Notes under the pieces: generated by a model
Told to the model about the DNA's origin: nothing
Databases searched by the model: none
The model's input: the letters and a program-made list of their open reading frames with translations, nothing else
Virus record (IMG/VR): IMGVR_UViG_3300025153_000204
Span: 1-47,549 of that record
DNA: 47,549 nt
DNA from: a virus
Strand: one strand, 5' to 3'
Shown: piece by piece, positions 15,331 through 24,038 of the stretch
Numbering within the stretch: position 1 is the stretch's first letter
How the letters are laid out: each line of letters opens with the position of its first letter
Made by a program: the position numbers and the translations under genes

Positions 15331-17013
15331 TTATCCAAAGACCTTAGCCTCATAGCTGGAGATGGAAGATTTAATGCCGCGAACAACAGCAAGCCACTCC
15401 CTGCGGCAAAGGAGGTATTTCACCGCATCGCTCATGTTCGTACTCTCCATGGGTAGTCTCAGAACCGCAATTTTCTCAGACGTTTTCTTTTTCTTGAGTC
15501 TTCCTGTCACATAAGTAACCTGGGCCAGTTCCATGGAGCTCTTTGTCTCCCGGCAATTATATTGGTCGATCATTAATCGCGGCAGCTTAGGATTGTTTCC
15601 GCTCATTAGCTGAATCATAAAATCATATTCAGTAGCGTGTTCGATATTCCCCTGACCAACATTCATCAACTCCACCTTCCACCCGGTTTTATTTCCCCCC
15701 TTATCAAATTCGATTGCTTTTTTAAGTGCTGAAGCCTGATCCTTTTTTACTTTGCTATACTGATTCGTAGCCCTGTCGTGATAGAGGTAAAGAACTTTCT
15801 TTTTGTGCGGACCAAAGAAATCCACGAACGCAGCGCCCAGCTCGTCAATATGCTCAGGAGGCAAGGTGTAAAGGTTCTTTAATATCCTGTAATCCTTGCC
15901 CTTCAATTGTCCGACTGCCAGCGAACACATATTCCCCGCGTCAAATCCGGCATCAAGCGTTTCCTCCGGATTGATGTGCCGCAATAACTTACTAATATTG
16001 TGTATTCCACCCAGAAGGCCATGTTTATCCACTTCCTCAAAATCGGTTCCGTCACTATAAAAATGGCGGTCTTTAATTGCAGGATAAAATAGCTTCCCGC
16101 GCTCCATAAACGTTGGGATCCCGAGCACAGCCGTGTTGAATTCCTCCTTTGTAAGTGTTGCTGCCATATTGATAAAATATTCCATGGTCAGGATATCCAC
16201 ATTGCAAAACGACGATGCCGAATAGTAAAAAGTTGATCCTGAACGCATTTTTGAATGTCGTTCTTTCCACCTTTTTAGCTTGCTCTGAATATTTTCAATC
16301 TCCTTCACATTGTGTGCTAATTGTGCCTCAATAAGTTGTGTAAGTATCTCATTAACGACAATCCCCGCCTGCAGTGCTTTTAGGATTTGATCTTTGTCCA
16401 TATTGCTGGCCATGCCGCTCATCCACGGATCTTCGCCAATCATCGGGTTGGCCATATCCGATGTAAATGTTTTTCCCAGGAAATAGGGCGAGTGTCCGAA
16501 TACTTTCGGGTCTCCCCGGAGCGTTGGAAAAAGTTTATTCAGCTTTACTATTTTAAGGTATTTGGCCTCATCCCCGAATACATGCACCACGCTTAGCCCT
16601 GCATTTGAGCTTGGCCGGTCAAGTGAAGTCAGGTAAAAGAAACATCCGTTGCTGGTTGTGATGGTATGTTTGTAGTCGAACACCCTGGGATAAAACGGAG
16701 GAATCCATCCTTTCTTTCCTGGCTGATCAACCACAAAGTGACTATCCTCATAAAATCCGTATCGGTCATTTAATCCCTTCACGATTCCGGGTACAATATT
16801 GGTCATCAGGTCCATGTAGGTATTAGAGGTCAATACCATTGGCGCCCTGGGCATTTCGTAAATACAGTCATACACACGGCTGGCCAATATATCTGTAGTC
16901 TTACTGATTCCACGGCCACCGTAAAAATAGAGATCCCTTGGTTTCATCAGGTCGATGGCAGCCTTTATCCAGCTGGCTTTTTCTACTTTGTGTACGTTGG
17001 TATCAATTCTCAT
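15331..17013 (-). CDS. Phage large terminase (packaging ATPase-nuclease)
   Basis: The product has 560 residues, the usual size for TerL. The ATPase half has Walker A GGRGISKT near residue 33-40 and Walker B VVHVFGDEAK near 145. The C-terminal nuclease half carries LDAGFDAGN near 355, LYHDRATNQYSK near 420 and a final acidic SDAVKYLL near 530, fitting the three-acid RNase H-like site. It would cut and pump DNA into the prohead through the portal. It is the last gene of the leftward structural run; a 213-residue gene starts just upstream with a 5-base gap and may be its small-subunit partner. Confidence 0.88.
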   Translation of the reverse strand: MRIDTNVHKVEKASWIKAAIDLMKPRDLYFYGGRGISKTTDILASRVYDCIYEMPRAPMVLTSNTYMDLMTNIVPGIVKGLNDRYGFYEDSHFVVDQPGKKGWIPPFYPRVFDYKHTITTSNGCFFYLTSLDRPSSNAGLSVVHVFGDEAKYLKIVKLNKLFPTLRGDPKVFGHSPYFLGKTFTSDMANPMIGEDPWMSGMASNMDKDQILKALQAGIVVNEILTQLIEAQLAHNVKEIENIQSKLKRWKERHSKMRSGSTFYYSASSFCNVDILTMEYFINMAATLTKEEFNTAVLGIPTFMERGKLFYPAIKDRHFYSDGTDFEEVDKHGLLGGIHNISKLLRHINPEETLDAGFDAGNMCSLAVGQLKGKDYRILKNLYTLPPEHIDELGAAFVDFFGPHKKKVLYLYHDRATNQYSKVKKDQASALKKAIEFDKGGNKTGWKVELMNVGQGNIEHATEYDFMIQLMSGNNPKLPRLMIDQYNCRETKSSMELAQVTYVTGRLKKKKTSEKIAVLRLPMESTNMSDAVKYLLCRREWLAVVRGIKSSISSYEAKVFG

Positions 17014-17018
17014 TTCGA

Positions 17019-17660
17019 TCAGTTAACCGGTTCAATATCTTCAATCTCTGCATTTTCAAACAATCGCCGGGGCAAACTTCCGGCCTCTCTTTTCACCTTC
17101 ACCTTCATCGACTCTTTGATATCATACGTGTCAATCAGTTTCGCCAGTTCATTCCGGTCAACTTCCGGGACTCCCAAATCCTTACCCGAAACGACATACA
17201 CAAAAGTTCTGCGATCGAGTAACTTTGGATCTACCCCTTCATCATCTTTCTCGTTCAATCGCATTACCCGTTCAACCGCCTCCAGGCATTTCCGGTTTCC
17301 TTCATAATCACTACTATCAAAACACAATTGGGCAGCAACTAAATACTTTTCGGCGAGCATATTTCTCCAGCTGTCTTTTCGGATGGTACGGTCCGCGTAA
17401 TAATAATTCATCGCATTGTCGTAAATCTGTCGCGCGAGGTAATCACTCAGCTCCTCCTCATTTTTCGCATAATACTCCGTTTGCAGGTGACGAACAACAT
17501 ACAGGCGACTTTTCATCTTGTAATGCCAGTCCCTTGCTTTCTCCATATATCCCAGGTATTCAACCATTTCGGTTGGCAACGACTTACAATCCATCGTTGT
17601 CACCATCTCCTTAATCTGGTCTGCCGTAATATTCATCACCTCCATCTTCAACCGTGCCAT
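17019..17660 (-). CDS. Hypothetical protein next to terminase (213 aa)
   Basis: An almost fully helical, charged product beginning MARLKMEVMNITADQIKEMV, with Tyr-rich helices (QIYDNAMNYYYADRTIRK). The stop lies 5 bases before the terminase start, so the two are translated together. Position and helical character fit a small terminase subunit or a head-completion protein, but no helix-turn-helix is evident, so I leave the function open. Confidence 0.6.
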   Translation of the reverse strand: MARLKMEVMNITADQIKEMVTTMDCKSLPTEMVEYLGYMEKARDWHYKMKSRLYVVRHLQTEYYAKNEEELSDYLARQIYDNAMNYYYADRTIRKDSWRNMLAEKYLVAAQLCFDSSDYEGNRKCLEAVERVMRLNEKDDEGVDPKLLDRRTFVYVVSGKDLGVPEVDRNELAKLIDTYDIKESMKVKVKREAGSLPRRLFENAEIEDIEPVN

Positions 17661-17674
17661 CGCCTGTAATTATT

Positions 17675-17872
17675 TTATTCTTCGCCATTTAATACCCGCT
17701 CCTTATACACCTCAGCACGGATCTTATTTTCGAGCTCCCCAATCTTATCCAGTAGCTTTATCTTGTCTGTGTCCTCAATTTCGGCAGAATCATACAGACC
17801 ATTGGTTTTTATCAGTAATGCCCGAAGCTCAACCAGACTTTTACTTTCCATTCTATCAAAACCACTTTTCAT
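17675..17872 (-). CDS. Small helical protein (65 aa)
   Basis: A charged helical product: MKSGFDRMESKSLVELRALL, then two more helices ending YKERVLNGEE. It precedes the terminase-linked gene with a 14-base gap. No family recognised. A coiled-coil scaffold or small DNA-binding subunit are both possible. Confidence 0.5.
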   Translation of the reverse strand: MKSGFDRMESKSLVELRALLIKTNGLYDSAEIEDTDKIKLLDKIGELENKIRAEVYKERVLNGEE

Positions 17873-17946
17873 ATCCTGACTTTTTAAAATTGTAATGTCG
17901 GTGTGCTGATTATCACGTCAACACACCGAAACATCAACAAATTAGC

Positions 17947-19965
17947 TTATTGGCCTTTTAACCCGGCTTTCTCCTTTTGAAGAAATTCTGCATATCCGTA
18001 AGGGTATCGCCATTCTTTTTGGTAACACCGGTAATTCAGTAACACATCCGCAAGATTGGCAATCATGCCACCGGATTTTAGTATTTCACACCAAAGGTGG
18101 TAATCCTCAGCAAACCCGGTTTTTGTTTTTCCGTACCCGCCAACATTGAGTAAGGCAGACTTTCTGATCGCCACTCCGGGATGATTGATAAACCAGGTGC
18201 CGGGCATTTCAAATGCACTTTGCCTGGTTACAACCGGTGGGTGAGTGGTCACCATCTCTTTCGCCCCGAAAAACTGAACCTGCACTCCACATACGTCAAA
18301 ATCTTCATTGGCCTCCAAAAATTCAACCAGCTTACTTATCAGATTTGGTTCAGCAATATCGTCACAGTCCATCCGAACTATAATATCACCATTACAGTAT
18401 CCTAAACCAAAATCAAGCACTTCCGAAAACTGAAGCTTTACATCTTTAACAACGAGACATGCAATTGGAATTTTCGGTGATGATTGTTCCATAACAAACC
18501 TCTCAATGATTACAGTTTGACTCAGCCTGCAATCATGGTTAATTACCAACAACTCAATCTCTCCCTCGTAATCCTGATTTGCAATACTCTCAATTGCTTT
18601 TTCAATCCACATTTCGTTACCATCCCGGATTGGCATCAATACGCTCACTTTTGGTAATTCCGGTATAGGTGCGATTAATTGCGTCAGAACCGGCACGGAC
18701 GCAATTAATTGCGTCTCTACTGTTGATCCTTTAATTGTATTATCAATCAGTTCAATTGCCTCATCTGAAGCGCCACTTTTCGCTTTTACCTTCTCTTCGG
18801 TCTTCCGACTCCCGACTTCTGTCTTTTTCCCCATATCTAAAAAATTTATAAAAAGTTTTTCCTGAAATTTCAAACTCCTGAATTCGCTCACATATTGTGC
18901 AGCATCATTTCCCATCCGTTCCCTTTCCACAGGATGTTGGTGTAAATGGTTAATTGCCTGTACAAACAACTCAATCTCTGCTGGTGAATAACACGGTTCA
19001 GCTAATATCTCTTTGATCTCCAATCGCTGCTTTATCGGAACAACGATTCCTCTGCCGGTCATAACATTCGGGATATCTCCAATACCTGGCATAACGCAAG
19101 GGATTCCGGCACCCATCATTTCCAAAAGTGCAATGGGAAGACCTTCGGATGGTGAGCAGTTTAATCCAATGTCAAAAGCCTGCATAGTTTTATACACGTC
19201 TTTCGTCGCAAGATTTCCGGTTATGGTAACCCGGTTTTGAAACTTTCCGGCTCCAATGGTTTGAATTAATCGTTTTACCCGGCCATGATAACTCTCGCTT
19301 GCAGCTGACGCGCAAACGCCTCCAACAATAAGCAACCGGGCATTGATCGATGCAGGAAGCTTTGATAATATTTTCACGGCATCAAGGATATTCTTGTCTG
19401 CAGCTAAACGCGTAATCATTCCGATCACAAAATCCCTATCTTTAAATCCGAACTCATTCCGTACGGTAGTATGGTAGTGAGACTCTGCTGAAATAAGGTC
19501 AAAATCCACGCAATTAGGTATAACTACAAATTTTCGTTTGTCCATAACTCCATAACTGATAAACGAATCCATAATTTTTTTATGAATCGCATAGTATCCG
19601 TCGGTACCCTTTTCAAACTTCACTACCTGATTATACACCCAATTAATATCGCTGTGCAGAATCGTTAAATACCTGAAACCGATTTTCTGCTTTAATTGAA
19701 TCACCAATTGCGTAATGACAAAGAAATTGCAATTGAAAACCACATCGCAACCCTGAATTAATCGCGAAACCATATCCAGGGTTGGATTCATAGTTACAAC
19801 CTCAATCCTTATTCCGGTAGCTTTGATGAGTTCATAAAACCTTCCCGTTGTACCACTCAGCACAATTACATCAAATCCATTAAGATAAGCCATCAAGACA
19901 TGGTGATACGAAACAAATTCAGCCCCACCCACATCATTTACGCCGATCAAAAAAGCTATTTTCAT
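17947..19965 (-). CDS. Fused glycosyltransferase (GT4-type plus GT2-type)
   Basis: Two enzyme domains in 672 residues. Residues 1 to about 375 have a GT-B fold of the GT4 family: IGVNDVGGAEFVSYH at the N-terminus, VIGMITRLAADKNIL in the middle, and the donor-binding SPSEGLPIALLEMMGAGIP near 265-285. A linker follows (about 375-430), partly formed by inserted palindromic repeats. Residues about 430-672 are a GT-A domain of the GT2 family: KVSVLMPIRDGNEMWIEKAI opening, and the metal-binding MDCDD near 535. Both would transfer sugars from activated donors; acceptors are unknown. The gene overlaps its upstream neighbour by 4 bases inside a phage structural run. Glycosylation of virion proteins or host surface glycans is inferred. 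Confidence 0.85.
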   Translation of the reverse strand: MKIAFLIGVNDVGGAEFVSYHHVLMAYLNGFDVIVLSGTTGRFYELIKATGIRIEVVTMNPTLDMVSRLIQGCDVVFNCNFFVITQLVIQLKQKIGFRYLTILHSDINWVYNQVVKFEKGTDGYYAIHKKIMDSFISYGVMDKRKFVVIPNCVDFDLISAESHYHTTVRNEFGFKDRDFVIGMITRLAADKNILDAVKILSKLPASINARLLIVGGVCASAASESYHGRVKRLIQTIGAGKFQNRVTITGNLATKDVYKTMQAFDIGLNCSPSEGLPIALLEMMGAGIPCVMPGIGDIPNVMTGRGIVVPIKQRLEIKEILAEPCYSPAEIELFVQAINHLHQHPVERERMGNDAAQYVSEFRSLKFQEKLFINFLDMGKKTEVGSRKTEEKVKAKSGASDEAIELIDNTIKGSTVETQLIASVPVLTQLIAPIPELPKVSVLMPIRDGNEMWIEKAIESIANQDYEGEIELLVINHDCRLSQTVIIERFVMEQSSPKIPIACLVVKDVKLQFSEVLDFGLGYCNGDIIVRMDCDDIAEPNLISKLVEFLEANEDFDVCGVQVQFFGAKEMVTTHPPVVTRQSAFEMPGTWFINHPGVAIRKSALLNVGGYGKTKTGFAEDYHLWCEILKSGGMIANLADVLLNYRCYQKEWRYPYGYAEFLQKEKAGLKGQ
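18669..18715. repeat. Two in-frame palindromic repeats within the glycosyltransferase linker
   Basis: A perfect 18-base palindrome GACGCAATTAATTGCGTC lies at 18698-18715, and a partly matching copy (GCGATTAATTGCGTC) at 18671-18685. They encode the repeated peptides TQLIA-SVPVL-TQLIAP in the linker between the two domains. Related palindromes occur at 20809 and 20942. Confidence 0.7.
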
Positions 19966-20747
19966 ATTTCTCCTCTTTCAATCAGTATTTTTTTAATCAC
20001 AGATAATTCATCCTCAGCATCTGCCATTTTTGCCCGGATCTCATCTTTGTTTTTTGTAGCCTTGTCGTTAAGCTGTTTTTTATAGTATGACATTTTACGT
20101 GGTATATTATTGCCGGTGATTTTACCCAGGCTAACAGTACTCATTGATAAGTATTTCTCTCTTATTTCCCGGGATTTAAATTCTGGTAGCTTCCCCAAAA
20201 TTGTCCCGTGAATCTTAAAGTAGTTTAGCTCCTCCCAGATTTCCCGGTTAAGAATGTAGGCATCCAAAACGCCTCGTGCTTCCTGGTAACACGCATCCAA
20301 ATTATTTTTATCCAGATCGTACAGTTTATCCCGGCCACTTCGGTAATCATCATAGACCGTTAGCATTTTATTGACCAGTATTGCAAACTCCTCAGGGCAA
20401 TCTTTTCTCCCCAAAAACGGGAATTCATCCCTGAGCTTTATTGTTTTTTTCTGCTGGACAATCTCTTTTTCTCTCGCTTTCAGCTGTGGAGAATCATCGG
20501 GTGTAATTACAAGATCGTTACCCAACTGTCCGGCTTCGATCAGCGTAAATATCTCTTTTGATGATACTTTAACCTTATTCGCAAACTCGCAGACCAGTGT
20601 TGCCAAACCTTTTTCAACTCCCTTTGCTTCAATGTTTCTGACATAAAAGGAATTTCTATTAAATGTGAGAAACAACGATAACCCGGTATTAAAATCACCG
20701 CCAGATCGTGCCCACTGTTCCACTTTTTCTTTTATCCCAATTTCCAT
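19962..20747 (-). CDS. Hypothetical helical protein (261 aa)
   Basis: A helical, Lys/Glu-rich product starting MEIGIKEKVEQWARSGGDFN. It has a hydrophobic patch FANKVKVSSKEIFTLIEAG near 75, a helical charged middle, and a C-terminal coiled coil (MSYYKKQLNDKATKNKDEI). It overlaps the fused glycosyltransferase by 4 bases, so they share an mRNA. No family recognised. It lies between two glycosyltransferase genes, which suggests a role in the same modification or surface function. Confidence 0.6.
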   Translation of the reverse strand: MEIGIKEKVEQWARSGGDFNTGLSLFLTFNRNSFYVRNIEAKGVEKGLATLVCEFANKVKVSSKEIFTLIEAGQLGNDLVITPDDSPQLKAREKEIVQQKKTIKLRDEFPFLGRKDCPEEFAILVNKMLTVYDDYRSGRDKLYDLDKNNLDACYQEARGVLDAYILNREIWEELNYFKIHGTILGKLPEFKSREIREKYLSMSTVSLGKITGNNIPRKMSYYKKQLNDKATKNKDEIRAKMADAEDELSVIKKILIERGEI

Positions 20748-20808
20748 ATTACAAAAATGTAATTACAAAATATAAGGATAAAGGACAGCAATCCCCCGCG
20801 TTTGGTAC

Positions 20809-20828
20809 AGACGCGATTAATCGCGTCT
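20809..20828. repeat. Palindromic repeat (20 bp, perfect)
   Basis: AGACGCGATTAATCGCGTCT is a perfect palindrome just after the stop region of the Stealth-like glycosyltransferase. The same family lies inside coding sequence at 18669-18715 and 20942-20966. Such GAGACGCGATTAATCGCGTCTC-type elements are recalled as dispersed repeats in some bacterial genomes. Confidence 0.65.
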
Positions 20829-20830
20829 CT

Positions 20831-21616
20831 TCATTTCTCAAACCTGCATTTTTCGGGATACATTCCCTGTATAAAATTCTTCAGGCAATCATCCAAACCA
20901 TCATCATTGTGATTCAAATAATATTTCCCTGTGCAGATGTGAGAGACGCGATTCAATCGCGTCTCTATAAGCTGACACTCTCCAGGTCCGTACGAAAAAT
21001 CGTTTTCATATCCGTAAAACAGGGCCCGCTCCACCTTCCGGTCCTTGAACATCCTTTCATAAGGGAAAACATTGAAATAAAGAGTAGAAGTCAATAACCG
21101 GTTTTCTAACGGATCAAACATTTCAAAAATCTCCCGCATTTTATCTTTCTCAAAAACCTCAGGGCAATGCGTTTCTGTCATATATCCGTGATACCCCAAT
21201 CTAACCACCGCGTCAGTGCTTCTAAATACCTGGTCGCGCCAAACAATTCCTCCGGAAACAAATTCTCCGCTGTTTAATTCATCGTTGGTGAATAAGTATC
21301 GCGTGATCTGCATTTGCTTCAAAGTCCTGGCGCCGGTAATATAAACATCGTCATACATCCTTAAAAACTTATCCGGGCTGTCATTGTGGTCGATATATAA
21401 CTTCAGCTTTGACACTGCATCATAAGTAGTTCCGGCATTTGTCATTGCTGTTTTTTGATGGGGGATATGCTTTACATTTCGGACCCACTCTGGCAGATCC
21501 CCTACAATCCAAACTTCATAATCTTCGTTTAAAAACTTTTCCAGGCTACGAAGCGAATAACGCAACTCTTCCCACCTGCTTGCACTTGCCAAATAGGGAT
21601 AATATACTCCAATCAT
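20831..21616 (-). CDS. Stealth-like glycosyltransferase / sugar-phosphate transferase
   Basis: 261 residues. The N-terminal part (LASASRWEELRYSLRSLEKF, EVWIVGDLPEW) is typical of the opening of Stealth-type proteins. The acidic motif FLRMYDDVYI near 85-94 corresponds to the NDD-type catalytic motif, and TETHCPEVFEKDKMREI near 145-160 matches the conserved HxP region. In Stealth proteins these motifs belong to sugar-phosphate transfer in capsule synthesis. A GT-A-like enzyme acting on a surface glycan or virion protein is inferred. Residues near 225 are encoded by an inserted palindrome. It lies downstream of the decoration protein, separated by a strong terminator, so it may be expressed separately from the capsid genes. 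Confidence 0.65.
   Translation of the reverse strand: MIGVYYPYLASASRWEELRYSLRSLEKFLNEDYEVWIVGDLPEWVRNVKHIPHQKTAMTNAGTTYDAVSKLKLYIDHNDSPDKFLRMYDDVYITGARTLKQMQITRYLFTNDELNSGEFVSGGIVWRDQVFRSTDAVVRLGYHGYMTETHCPEVFEKDKMREIFEMFDPLENRLLTSTLYFNVFPYERMFKDRKVERALFYGYENDFSYGPGECQLIETRLNRVSHICTGKYYLNHNDDGLDDCLKNFIQGMYPEKCRFEK
20942..20966. repeat. Palindromic repeat inside the Stealth-like gene
   Basis: AGAGACGCGATT and AATCGCGTCTCT form a perfect inverted repeat with one central base. In frame it encodes IETRLNRVS near the C-terminus of the product, so the element has entered a coding region without breaking it. Confidence 0.7.
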
Positions 21617-21641
21617 AATCTCCGATTTAAGGGTAGTCGTT

Positions 21642-21677
21642 GGGGCAGTCCTATGTGACTACCATAGATGACTGCCC
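21642..21677. terminator. CTGTGT-family related hairpin, structured loop
   Basis: The outer arms GGGCAGTC and GACTGCCC are the same as those of the + strand hairpin family. The loop is longer and contains an inner hairpin (CTATG / CATAG). It lies between the decoration protein and the Stealth-like gene, next to a separate strong terminator. Confidence 0.5.
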
Positions 21678-21683
21678 TATATT

Positions 21684-21720
21684 TAAAAAACAAGGGCACA
21701 ATGATATCACTGTGCCCTTG
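21684..21720 (-). terminator. Intrinsic terminator of capsid/decoration genes
   Basis: On the - strand, CAAGGGCACA pairs perfectly with TGTGCCCTTG around a 10-base loop and is followed by TTTTTTAAA. It lies 23 bases after the stop at 21744 and closes the capsid-decoration transcript. Confidence 0.85.
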
Positions 21721-21743
21721 CGCATTTTTAGTAAAAACTAAGA

Positions 21744-22274
21744 CTAAGCGCCACTTCCTTCAACCGATGGAAGAGCACCCGTGTAGTGAATGATTTTGTC
21801 GCCTGCAAAAAGAGATTCGAGTTTTACGGAATTCGAATCTTCCTTCTCGTCATCTTTCTGCTCGTGGTTTAGTTGCAAAGGATTGCCCGGCCAGCCAAGC
21901 AGCTTATTGAACGCAAGGTCGGGATATACAACAATCGCCATCAGATTCTCATTAACATTGTCGTTGATAAACTGCGAATATTGCAGACTCGATCCCGGAT
22001 GATCAAACTCAACAGTATGGATAAATCCTTTTTTGTCGGCCTCACCACTTGTTTTATCTCCTACCTTGATGGTGTTTGGAGTTGCATAGATCTCGATGGC
22101 TTTTGCCCCTGCTTTTAAAACCAGAGGACCGATAACAGATACGCCATCGACTCCTTTGACCGGCTTGCTCAACAAATCGTCAGTCCTGATCAATATGATG
22201 TAGGAGCTTTTAGGATTCGGGCGACCGGGATTTCCGTTTTTTGATATTGATTTCTTTACACTAATAAATGCCAT
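21744..22274 (-). CDS. Probable virion decoration protein (176 aa)
   Basis: The product starts with a polar, Asn/Pro/Lys-rich arm (SKNGNPGRPNPKSSY) followed by a strand-rich core and a charged loop, ending PSVEGSGA. The last six residues before the stop (EGSGA plus small residues) match the end of the capsid protein just upstream. It lies directly downstream of the capsid gene and upstream of a strong terminator. Gene position and the beta-rich composition fit a capsid decoration or head-completion protein; this is inference, because I do not recognise a named family. Confidence 0.55.
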   Translation of the reverse strand: MAFISVKKSISKNGNPGRPNPKSSYIILIRTDDLLSKPVKGVDGVSVIGPLVLKAGAKAIEIYATPNTIKVGDKTSGEADKKGFIHTVEFDHPGSSLQYSQFINDNVNENLMAIVVYPDLAFNKLLGWPGNPLQLNHEQKDDEKEDSNSVKLESLFAGDKIIHYTGALPSVEGSGA

Positions 22275-22348
22275 AGCATCAAATATTTAAAAAATGAATT
22301 ACCACAACGGAGCCACCACATTATAGGGTAGCGCCGTTGATCTTAATA

Positions 22349-23971
22349 CTAAGCCCCGCTTCCTTCAGCAGATGCAATCGCTGCAAAAACCCACTCAGCA
22401 ACAGCAAATCCGACTGCCAACCAGAACTCTCCGAAAACCCTCACTTCGTAATTTTGAAGTTGCAGGAACAGCTTGGTAGCTCCACTTGCTTCGTTGATAT
22501 GATGAAGCTCGATAAAGTTCTCCTTCGGTGTCGAAAACAAAACTCCCGATCCCCTCATATTTTCCAGCGGAACAATCGTGAGATTACTGAAGTCAATCTT
22601 CACTTTGTTCATATCCGAATCTTTGGTCATCGGGAACATCTCCCTGTATTTCTTTCTTCGGACTTCATCCATGTCAGGATCACAGAAGACGTTCAATCCA
22701 ACCTTTGCAAGCGTCGGGTTTTGCTTTTTAATCCATTTCGCATACTCCTCAAAGTAATTGACCGAATTATCTTCACTCCAGGCAATCGTCGGAGTCCAAA
22801 AATTCATTGCTGAATCTACCGAAGCATATTCTTCTTTCAGTATAGTCAGAAAGCCGTCCATACTCTTTTCAGGAACCTGACCTGCACCACCTTCAGTAAC
22901 AGTTGAAGGATCTATTTCCACGAATTTCCCCGTGGCAATCATTTTATACTCAATATCATCCGAGACACGCGGACGAAGGAGTTCGTCGACAACATATTTC
23001 GTAACAGGCATCTGATCCGGGGTCAGCTCTTCATTGTACAGGTAAGTCAGGTATCCGCCCGTAATATCATCAGGAACAATCGGCAAGTTGATCTTATGCC
23101 TTCTGTTCACAATTTTAAGCGGGGTCACTTTAACCTTGCCAAGCGGTGTCCACTTCGCAATAAACTGCTGAACAACAGAATCAATACGCGCTTTTGCATC
23201 CCGCCACTCATTAATAGCAAGCACCTTGGTCATATACACCCTGCTCTCAGTTGGCTTCAAAATCTCTTTGTAGATCTTCATCCTGCGGGCCGGGTCACTC
23301 AGATAAGTGCCAAACTCTTCGTTAATCTCCGACACATCGATTGTATCGGCTGGTCCTCCACCCATGGTCTTGTTTCCAAAGGTGCCATTAGTCATTGCAA
23401 CAATGGCCGCACTCGAATTGCCGTTGATGTAATCCGTGGCCATCTTATTGTGAAAATGTTTCTGATTCACTTTAAATGCTATACCAACTACCTTTTCAAC
23501 AGCGCTATTGGCATGTGCTTCGGGCTGATCAGCCTCACTCCTGGCTGCCAGAATTACATTTTCTTTCTCAAGCTTAACCTTTTCAGCTTCCAAATCAGCA
23601 AATTTCAGATCAGCAGCAGCTTTCTCTTTTAAAACCCCATCAAGCTTCACTTTAAACTCTTTTTCAAGCTCACCCTTAATCGCCTCTTTGTTGGCATTCA
23701 GCTCAGCAAAAACATCCTGCCGAATGGCACCAACCAGGGCATTGGCGATCAGATCCTGCTGTGCCATCTCTCCACCGGCATTTGCATCAGCCAATTCGTC
23801 AAACGACTGTTTGAACCGGTCGGCAAACTCACCACCGGCATACTTCATTTTTGCATTCAGATTTTCGCACTCTTCGGTACTTAAAGTCAAATGCCCTTCC
23901 TTGTCTGTGCTGAACTCTTTTTTCCCAAGAATCCCCAGCACAATTAATCCCAACGTTTTAAATGGATCCAT
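22349..23971 (-). CDS. Major capsid-like protein with N-terminal scaffold region
   Basis: 540 residues. Residues about 1-80 are polar. About 85-150 is a charged coiled coil (KEKAAADLKFADLEAEKVKL), which resembles the scaffolding delta domain of HK97-type capsids that is removed by the prohead protease. The rest, about 165-540, is a mixed alpha-beta region with features of a capsid fold, such as EWRDAKARIDSVVQQFIAKW and later strand-rich segments with LENMRGSGVLFSTPKENFIE near 485. An S49 protease gene lies immediately upstream, and a probable decoration gene downstream. The C-terminus ends EGSGA. No direct sequence hit can be run here; the assignment rests on composition, size and gene order. 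Confidence 0.65.
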   Translation of the reverse strand: MDPFKTLGLIVLGILGKKEFSTDKEGHLTLSTEECENLNAKMKYAGGEFADRFKQSFDELADANAGGEMAQQDLIANALVGAIRQDVFAELNANKEAIKGELEKEFKVKLDGVLKEKAAADLKFADLEAEKVKLEKENVILAARSEADQPEAHANSAVEKVVGIAFKVNQKHFHNKMATDYINGNSSAAIVAMTNGTFGNKTMGGGPADTIDVSEINEEFGTYLSDPARRMKIYKEILKPTESRVYMTKVLAINEWRDAKARIDSVVQQFIAKWTPLGKVKVTPLKIVNRRHKINLPIVPDDITGGYLTYLYNEELTPDQMPVTKYVVDELLRPRVSDDIEYKMIATGKFVEIDPSTVTEGGAGQVPEKSMDGFLTILKEEYASVDSAMNFWTPTIAWSEDNSVNYFEEYAKWIKKQNPTLAKVGLNVFCDPDMDEVRRKKYREMFPMTKDSDMNKVKIDFSNLTIVPLENMRGSGVLFSTPKENFIELHHINEASGATKLFLQLQNYEVRVFGEFWLAVGFAVAEWVFAAIASAEGSGA

Positions 23972-24038
23972 TTTTCTATAAATTAATTAGTAAAACAATT
24001 TTTGATTTTCCCTTGCTTTAGAGCGAGCAGGAGAGGTT

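Noticed and set aside
21691-21720. Inverted repeat as a transposon end
   Set aside because: The stem is followed by a T-run on the - strand and lies right after a stop codon, so it is a standard terminator.
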